In this document: positions 59,031 to 64,000 of the stretch, piece after piece
How the letters are laid out: each line of letters opens with the position of its first letter
Numbering within the stretch: the stretch's first letter is position 1
Assembly: GCA_031366605.1 (NCBI GenBank)
Contig: JANLOO010000056.1
Span: 1-64,000 of the forward strand
Origin: CALMEC01 sp031366605
GTDB taxonomy: Bacteria > Actinomycetota > Thermoleophilia > Miltoncostaeales > Miltoncostaeaceae
Reading direction: 5' to 3'
DNA: 64,000 bases
The notes under the pieces: generated by a model
What the model saw: the letters and a program-made list of their open reading frames with translations, nothing else
What the model was told of the DNA's origin: nothing
Databases searched by the model: none
Made by a program: the position numbers and the translations under genes

Positions 59031-60031
59031 TCCGCCAGCCATCGCGCTGCGTCTTCGGCGAAGTACGTGATGATCAGGTCGGCACCGGCCCGACGGATGG
59101 CGGTCAGCGTCTCGAGCGCTGCGTCGCGTTCGTTCAACCACCCGCGGTCGGCGGCGGCCTTGAGCATCGCGAACTCACCACTGACGTGGTATGCGGCAAC
59201 CGGAAGATTGGTCGCGGCCCGCACGGCCTGGATGACGTCCAGATAAGTGGCGGCGGGCTTGACCATGACGATGTCGGCGCCCTCAGCCGTGTCCTGGGCG
59301 ACCTCGCGCAGGGCCTCGCGTGCGTTGGCGTGGTCCATTTGGTAGCCGCGCCGATCGCCGAATCCGGGGGCGGATCCGGCCGCCTCACGGAACGGTCCGT
59401 AGAACGCCGATGCGTACTTGACGGCGTACGAGAGGATTGCGGTGGTCTCGTGGCCTTGGGCGTCGAGCGCCGTACGGATCGCGCCGACACGTCCATCCAT
59501 CATGTCGCTGGGCGCCACGATGTCGGCACCGGCGTCGGCATGGCTCGCGGCGGTGCGGGCGATCAGCTCGATGCTCATGTCGTTGTGGACCTCGCCGTCC
59601 ACGACAACGCCGCAGTGGCCGTGGTCGGTGTACGCGCACAGGCACACGTCGGTGATGACGGCCATGTCCGGGACGGCGTCTTTGATCGCGCGGACAGCGG
59701 CCTGCACGACGCCGCCGGCCTCATAGGCGCCGGTGGCCGCTGCGTTCTTGTGGTCCGGGATGCCGAACAGCAACACCGCCGGAATGCCGGCGTCGAACGC
59801 GGCGCGAGCACGGAGGGCGAGCACGTCGGGTGACTGATGCGACTGCCCCGGCAGGGCTGTGATCGGCCGCTCCACGCCCGAGCCGCTCACGGCGAACAAC
59901 GGCAAGATGAGCTGATCGCGTGAGAGCCGGGTCTCGCGGACCATGCGGCGCAGGGTTGCGGTGGCGCGCAGGCGCCGTGGCCGCACCTGGGGGAACCGTC
60001 CGGCGGCGTGGCTTGAGATGTCGTCCGTCAC
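59027..60031 (-). CDS. hemB: Delta-aminolevulinic acid dehydratase (porphobilinogen synthase)
   Basis: 334 residues from GTG 60031. Active-site lysines in TTAILSYAVKYASAFYGPFR and IVMVKPAATYLDVI. The metal-site segment DVCLCAYTDHGHCGVVVDGE contains the Cys triad typical of zinc-dependent HemB. GYQMDHANAREALREVAQDT and LPVAAYHVSGEFAMLKAAAD follow the family. It condenses two 5-aminolevulinates to porphobilinogen. It heads the hemB-hemL-unknown-ubiD operon and diverges from the small peptide gene at 60104. Confidence 0.95.
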   Translation of the reverse strand: MTDDISSHAAGRFPQVRPRRLRATATLRRMVRETRLSRDQLILPLFAVSGSGVERPITALPGQSHQSPDVLALRARAAFDAGIPAVLLFGIPDHKNAAATGAYEAGGVVQAAVRAIKDAVPDMAVITDVCLCAYTDHGHCGVVVDGEVHNDMSIELIARTAASHADAGADIVAPSDMMDGRVGAIRTALDAQGHETTAILSYAVKYASAFYGPFREAAGSAPGFGDRRGYQMDHANAREALREVAQDTAEGADIVMVKPAATYLDVIQAVRAATNLPVAAYHVSGEFAMLKAAADRGWLNERDAALETLTAIRRAGADLIITYFAEDAARWLAE

Positions 60032-60103
60032 GGCCGTCGAGTGTACCGTGCAGGTGCGTTCTGCCGGGTTGTCTTGCGGTGTCACGGCGCGAAGGAGGTG
60101 CAG

Positions 60104-60385
60104 ATGTCAGACGAGACGGACCGACCCGGACTCTGGGTGCGCGTCATCGCGGATGAGGCGTTTCGTACCGCACTCATCGAGGATCCACTCCGTGCGCTTG
60201 CGACCTTCCCCGATGTGGCGGTTTCGGCGGATCAGATCCGCCAGCTCGAGGACCTGAGCCGAGACGAACGTGAGGCGCTCGTGACCGACGTCTTCCGTCA
60301 AGCCCACTGGCGCGGCGGCCAGGCCCGATTCGGCCGGCTCGGCATCGACGGCCGCCTGGGCGGCGGAGCCGACCCGCTCCCCTGA
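60104..60385 (+). CDS. Short NHLP/Os1348-like protein, possible RiPP precursor
   Basis: 93 residues from ATG 60104 with GAAGGAGG ideally placed. LWVRVIADEAFRTALIEDPL, RALATFPDVAVSADQIRQLE and DLSRDEREALVTDVFRQAHW resemble the DxxFRxxLxxDP leader of nitrile-hydratase-like (NHLP/Os1348) peptides. A Gly/Arg-rich tail follows: RGGQARFGRLGIDGRLGGGA. The tail has no Cys, Ser or Thr, so a modified core, if any, is not of the heterocycle type. No maturation enzyme is adjacent. It could equally be a free-standing helical protein. The resemblance is by eye. Confidence 0.5.
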   Translation: MSDETDRPGLWVRVIADEAFRTALIEDPLRALATFPDVAVSADQIRQLEDLSRDEREALVTDVFRQAHWRGGQARFGRLGIDGRLGGGADPLP

Positions 60386-60450
60386 TCACAAGGTGTCGTG
60401 GTTCGATCCGGTCCGCCGGCCGGTTGCGTCGGACCGATGTGTGTCGTCTC

Positions 60451-60481
60451 TGTCACAAAATGCGCGCGCAAAATGTCACAA
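60451..60481. repeat. Direct repeat TGTCACAA around a GC palindrome
   Basis: TGTCACAA at 60451 and again at 60474, 23 bp apart, flank TGCGCGCGCA (a perfect 10-bp palindrome) within AAAATGCGCGCGCAAAAT. It lies 120 bp upstream of the aat start, in the otherwise empty stretch 60386-60597, and may be a regulator site for aat. Confidence 0.4.
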
Positions 60482-60597
60482 GTGGCCGCTGCGATTGCCG
60501 CCAAATGGCTGTTTCGCCCGCCCGGACATCCGGGTGGCGCCCGGCGCGCGGCGGCTTCTGGGCGGTCTTTCCGCCGCGTGCCGGATACGGTGTGGCG

Positions 60598-61176
60598 GTG
60601 TCGCGGACCCCAAGCCTCGAGGAACTCCTTGCTGCCTACGCCGCGGGATGGTTCCCGATGGACATCGATGGGCACGTCGGGTTCTACGAGTTCGATCCGC
60701 GGGCGATCATCCCGCTGGATGGTTTCCGCGTGCCCCGTTCAGTGCGCCGTGCACTCCGGGACGATCCCTTCGAAATCCGAATGGACACCGCATTCAATGC
60801 AGTGGTCACCGAGTGCGGCCTCCCGCGTGAGGGTGGCGAGTGGCTCAGCCCGCGGCTGGCCGCCGCCTACCGTACGCTCCATGAAGCGGGTTTTGCGCAC
60901 AGCGTCGAGGCCTGGTTCGCGGGCCGTCTGGTGGGCGGGCTGTTCGGCGTCGCACTGGGGCAGATGTTCACCAGCGAGAGCATGTTCCACCGGGTTGGCA
61001 ATGCCGGTCACGCCGCGCTTGTGGCCACTCACGCGCACCTTGTCGAGGGCGGTTTTGGGCTGTGGGACATCCAGATGACCTCACCCCACACCGCTCGGTT
61101 TGGCGCGATCGACATCTCGCCGGCCGAGTACCGGCAACGCCTTCGATCCGCCCTCAAGGGGTCGGCTGCGTTCTAA
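60598..61176 (+). CDS. aat: Leucyl/phenylalanyl-tRNA-protein transferase
   Basis: 192 residues from GTG 60598; earlier in-frame starts would add unconserved sequence. EELLAAYAAGWFPMDIDGHV, FHRVGNAGHAALVATHAHLV, GGFGLWDIQMTSPHTARFGA and GQMFTSESMF are the Aat signature. It adds Leu or Phe to N-terminal Arg/Lys to mark proteins for ClpAP-type degradation. It is at the short end of the family but the catalytic core is present. Confidence 0.93.
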   Translation: MSRTPSLEELLAAYAAGWFPMDIDGHVGFYEFDPRAIIPLDGFRVPRSVRRALRDDPFEIRMDTAFNAVVTECGLPREGGEWLSPRLAAAYRTLHEAGFAHSVEAWFAGRLVGGLFGVALGQMFTSESMFHRVGNAGHAALVATHAHLVEGGFGLWDIQMTSPHTARFGAIDISPAEYRQRLRSALKGSAAF

Positions 61177-61303
61177 GCGGTCCCCGTCGGATGTTCGGTG
61201 CGATATAAGCGCCGGGCCGGCTTCGCCCCCCAAACACCGCCGTTCGGCACGGTCGTGCGTGCCGCTCCCCACACCGTCGGCTGAATACACGCTACCCAAC
61301 GAA

Positions 61304-61582
61304 TCAGGTGTGTTCGCCGGTCAGGCGGCGGCGTAGCTCCTGAACCGCGGCCAGTTCGGCTTCGGCCCGTTCGAGTTCGGTGCGAAGTCGCGCCACGTCG
61401 GCAAAGTGTTCGTCCTGCAGCGCGGAGCGCACGAGTTCCACGCGACCGTGGGTCCAGTCGGCCACGAGCGCGTGTTGGGCCTCCGCGACTGCGAGGCGTT
61501 CGGTCAGACCGTCGATGACCTCGGCCAGGCGTGTCGCGTCGTCGGCCACTTTGGTCAGCAACGCCCGGTACATGTCGTTCAC
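61304..61582 (-). CDS. Small coiled-coil protein
   Basis: 92 residues from GTG 61582 (GTGA overlap with the ABC permease stop). Nearly all helical: MYRALLTKVADDATRLAEVI, DGLTERLAVAEAQHALVADW, FADVARLRTELERAEAELAA, and QELRRRLTG. Heptad-like Leu/Ala spacing is clear. No known domain. The coupling to the ABC-2 exporter suggests a partner role, perhaps cell-envelope. Confidence 0.6.
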   Translation of the reverse strand: MNDMYRALLTKVADDATRLAEVIDGLTERLAVAEAQHALVADWTHGRVELVRSALQDEHFADVARLRTELERAEAELAAVQELRRRLTGEHT

Positions 61583-62922
61583 GACTCGGATCTCCTTCGC
61601 AGGACCAGCGCGGCTCCCCCGGTCAGCACCGCTGCCAGCAGTACGAGTTGCCCCAGACGCAGCCACAGGCCGCTGGATGAGACCGATGGCTCGACAAGAA
61701 GCGTCTGGAATGAGCGGAACGCAGGACCAAACGGTACAGCCTGGCTGATCGCGCTTGCGATGCGACTCTCAGTGAAGAGCCCCAGAAAGATCAGCGGCAG
61801 CGCGAGCATGAGGGCTGCCAGCAGCGCGCCGCGTGTCTCGCGGGCGGCTGCACCGATCAGCACCCCGAACCCGCCGAAGGCCAGGCCGGCGGCGAGCAAC
61901 GTGGGGACCCACAACGCCCAGCGATCGACCGCGAGCGACGTCCCCAGCGCCACGACAACGAGCAGCACCAACCCGATCGCCGCGGCCACGATCGCCGCGA
62001 ACAGCACCTTCTCGCCGACGAGGGCCTCGGGGCGGATCAGCCCCCGGCGCAGGCGCACCAACGTGTTGTCCTCGCGTTCGGCCGACAACGCCGCGGCTGA
62101 CAACAGCACGCCGACCAGCGCCAGGCTGACCAGCAGCGCCCCGGCGAAACCGAAGGCAGACAGCGGCTCGCGCCCCGGCGGCGTGGGCGGCACCTTGAGC
62201 GTGATCGGTCGGCTGATCGCAGTGGCCGCGGCGTTGGCCAGGTCAAGGTTGACACCGGCTTCAACGATGAAGTTCAGGAGCGGGTCCATCCGATTTGCGA
62301 GCAGGCGCTGGCCCTGTCCCACCAGCACCGCCTGGAGCTGCCGCACCAGGACCTCGCTGCGTTTGAGTCCCAGAATGGAGCCCGAGCGCGAGAACACCGC
62401 GATGTCGCCTCCCTCGACGATGATGCGCACCAGGTCCAAGGTCTGTGTGACGTACGTGCCCGCGAGCTCCTGGTTGAGCCCGAACACCGCCGCCTCCAGG
62501 CGACGCGAGATCGACTGCGCCTCGATGGGCGACCGGCGGCTGACCTGCAAGCCGATCTCAGGTGATCTGATGCCCGACTGCAGGTCACTGATGAACCCTT
62601 GTGGCAGCGTCAGCACCGCGCTGACGCGGCCGTCCTCCAACGCCGCCGCGGCAGCGGTCGGGGCCAGGCGCTTGACGTCGACATCGTTGGCCAGCCGTTG
62701 TTCGTAGTCGGCGACGCTCAGCCGGCGATCGCCCACGCGTACGGTGCGGTTTCCGGTGTCCAGATTGACGAAGGCGATTGCCGGCCGCCGTTCCCCACTC
62801 TGCAGCGCGATCGTGACGAGCGCCGCGACCACCAGTGGGTAGCCGATCAGGATCGCCAACAGCCCCCGCCCGCGCAGCAACAGGCGGAGGTCCTTGCGCA
62901 GCAGGTGCAACGCGCCCGTCAC
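61579..62922 (-). CDS. ABC-2 type exporter permease
   Basis: 447 residues. One N-terminal helix (GLLAILIGYPLVVAALVTIA), a 170-residue extracytoplasmic domain (VTLPQGFISDLQSGIRSPEI), and five C-terminal helices (FAGALLVSLALVGVLLSAAA, AAIVAAAIGLVLLVVVALGT, GLAFGGFGVLIGAAARETRG) with the ABC-2 pattern GALLAALMLALPLIFLG. This YhgE/ABC2-like layout exports drugs, lipids or polysaccharides; the substrate is unknown. It overlaps the ATPase gene by GTGA. Confidence 0.82.
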   Translation of the reverse strand: MTGALHLLRKDLRLLLRGRGLLAILIGYPLVVAALVTIALQSGERRPAIAFVNLDTGNRTVRVGDRRLSVADYEQRLANDVDVKRLAPTAAAAALEDGRVSAVLTLPQGFISDLQSGIRSPEIGLQVSRRSPIEAQSISRRLEAAVFGLNQELAGTYVTQTLDLVRIIVEGGDIAVFSRSGSILGLKRSEVLVRQLQAVLVGQGQRLLANRMDPLLNFIVEAGVNLDLANAAATAISRPITLKVPPTPPGREPLSAFGFAGALLVSLALVGVLLSAAALSAEREDNTLVRLRRGLIRPEALVGEKVLFAAIVAAAIGLVLLVVVALGTSLAVDRWALWVPTLLAAGLAFGGFGVLIGAAARETRGALLAALMLALPLIFLGLFTESRIASAISQAVPFGPAFRSFQTLLVEPSVSSSGLWLRLGQLVLLAAVLTGGAALVLRRRSES

Positions 62923-63653
62923 GCAGGGGCTCCGACCAGATTGAGGAACGCGGCCTCGGCTGCGTCGGTCTCGCTGACACCGGCCGTCCCGTAGGCATCA
63001 ACCAGCGCAGCAGCGGTTCCGTCGAAGACCGAGCGGCCGGCGTTGAGCACCACCATCCGCTCGGCATGGCGTACGGCCTCGTCGACCGATTGCGTCGAGA
63101 ACAACACCGCAAGGCCGTCGTCGCGGCGGAGCTCATCGAGCCAGGTCCAGAGCCGCCGGACCTGATCTGGGCTCAACGTCGCAGTGGGCTCATCGAGCAG
63201 CAGCACCGATGGCCGCCCAGCCAGTGCGATCGCCAGGTTGAGTCGTTGCAGGGTCCCGGTCGAGAGTTCACCTGCCCGCGTGTCGCAATACCGCGTCAGG
63301 TCGGCGCGCGTCAGCAGTTCCTCCGCCAACACGTCCGGTTGGGGAGCGGATTCAAGCGCAGCAAACAGGCGCAGGTTCTCGCGTGCTGTCAGCCGGCGAT
63401 ACACCGCCGGGGCGTGGGGGACCCAGCCCACGCCCGAGACCGCGGTGGCCTCCCAGCTGACGCTCCCGGCCGACGGCGAGCTGGCCCCGGCAAGAATGCG
63501 CAGCAGGGTCGTCTTGCCTGCGCCGTTCGGTCCGAGCAACGCGACCGCCGTCCCGTGTTGCAATGCGATCGTGACGTCATCGAGGGCGGCGACATCACGG
63601 AATCGCTTTGACAGACCGGCGCCCCGCAGCAGGGATGGGGTCGTCGAACTCAC
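62919..63653 (-). CDS. ABC exporter ATP-binding protein
   Basis: 244 residues from GTG 63653. Walker A GPNGAGKTTLLRIL, signature LSTGTLQRLNLAIALAG, Walker B VLLLDEPTATLSP. The Q-loop area reads VGWVPHAPAVYRRLTARENL, with the Q replaced by H. It is CcmA/NatA-like and partners the ABC-2 permease just downstream. Confidence 0.87.
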   Translation of the reverse strand: MSSTTPSLLRGAGLSKRFRDVAALDDVTIALQHGTAVALLGPNGAGKTTLLRILAGASSPSAGSVSWEATAVSGVGWVPHAPAVYRRLTARENLRLFAALESAPQPDVLAEELLTRADLTRYCDTRAGELSTGTLQRLNLAIALAGRPSVLLLDEPTATLSPDQVRRLWTWLDELRRDDGLAVLFSTQSVDEAVRHAERMVVLNAGRSVFDGTAAALVDAYGTAGVSETDAAEAAFLNLVGAPA

Positions 63654-63755
63654 GCCGTAACCCGGCGGACGGATGCAACGTGCCTGCTCATTTCAAGAAT
63701 CCTACAACCGTCGCGGCTGGCGTTCCGGGCGTCATGTGCGGTACCCTCTGCCACC

Positions 63756-64000
63756 GTGGCTGCGGTGATCCCCGAGCGACTTGAGCCCACCCGCGGTTTG
63801 CGGGAGCGCGAGGCGCGTATCCGAAGGCGGCGTTCGCTCGTCGGCGCCGTGGCGGCGCTGTGCGTGGTCAGCGTGGCTGCGGTCGTCTGGTCCACTGCAC
63901 GCAGCTCGGGCGGCGTGGACCCGGGTGCAGTGGCTTCGCCCGTCACCGCGTCGGCCCTGGACCTGGGTGTCCGGCCGCCTGACCGCATCATCGCGCGCGC
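63756..64000 (+). CDS. Membrane-anchored protein, N-terminal part (runs off the window)
   Basis: At least 81 codons from GTG 63756, open to the window end. Basic region RGLREREARIRRRRSLVG, then a membrane helix (AVAALCVVSVAAVVWSTA), then a Gly/Ala/Pro-rich external stretch starting SSGGVDPGAVASPVTASALD. The catalytic or binding part lies outside the window, so no function can be given. It diverges from the ABC exporter. Confidence 0.6.
   Translation, partial: MAAVIPERLEPTRGLREREARIRRRRSLVGAVAALCVVSVAAVVWSTARSSGGVDPGAVASPVTASALDLGVRPPDRIIAR

Overview
This 64 kb window is high-GC chromosomal DNA, best matched by an actinobacterium of the Thermoleophilia (Solirubrobacterales-like). The assignment is an inference from gene content: futalosine-type menaquinone genes (mqnA, mqnC, a UbiX/UbiD pair, a MenG-type methylase), a menaquinol:cytochrome c reductase with split cytochrome b and a fused cytochrome c, TatA, and many translationally coupled genes joined by ATGA/GTGA overlaps. 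No taxonomic marker was searched.

Layout. 1-3.1 kb: the 3' end of dTDP-glucose dehydratase, a SpoIID-like gene cut by an in-frame TAG, a DUF3237 gene and a decayed IS630 transposase. 3.1-8.4 kb: a complete branched-chain amino-acid ABC importer (livFGMH plus a binding protein) with a strong UUCG hairpin between binding protein and permeases. 8.5-14.2 kb: UDP-aminosugar genes (acetyltransferase, Gfo/Idh dehydrogenase, nucleotide-sugar dehydrogenase, UDP-GlcNAc 2-epimerase), a small membrane protein and CcdA.

14.2-32.6 kb is the accessory part. An intact tRNA-Lys(CTT) gene at 32513-32585 has two partial copies of its 3' half, at 27984-28030 (47/47 bp identical) and 14246-14289 (one mismatch). 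This is the footprint expected of two tandem integrations at the tRNA 3' end. No integrase is visible. The left module (13.7 kb) carries an intact IS630 copy and a sugar operon: ROK repressor, Gfo/Idh dehydrogenase, ribose-type ABC importer, xylose-isomerase-like enzyme, and a two-subunit GMC/FAD dehydrogenase with a probable Fe-S cluster. It reads as a glycoside 3-oxidation and cleavage system. It also holds a PIN toxin with a decayed antitoxin, a broken prenyl-transferase gene and a DUF4145 remnant. The right module (4.5 kb) carries a broken cupin, a DsrE protein, a TetR regulator, and a hydrolase-glycosyltransferase fusion split by another in-frame TAG.

32.6-44.2 kb returns to housekeeping genes (TPR protein, amidohydrolase, tatA, dcd, lipA). 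It then holds a probable second-messenger cluster: an exported PKD protein, a CHASE2-cyclase, an NHL/FecR-like exported protein and a Crp/Fnr regulator, with an operator-like palindrome. A zinc-ribbon protein and a rhodanese follow.

44.2-61.2 kb is the quinone, respiration and heme region: mqnC-mqnA-MqnE-like-polyprenyl synthase-menG-ubiX in one overlapping operon, qcrABC, exported CHRD and SIMPL-like proteins, an AlkA-like glycosylase, a large exported protein, then hemB-hemL-unknown-ubiD. A short NHLP-like peptide gene and aat follow. The window ends with an ABC-2 exporter, a coiled-coil protein, and the start of a membrane-anchored protein running off the edge.
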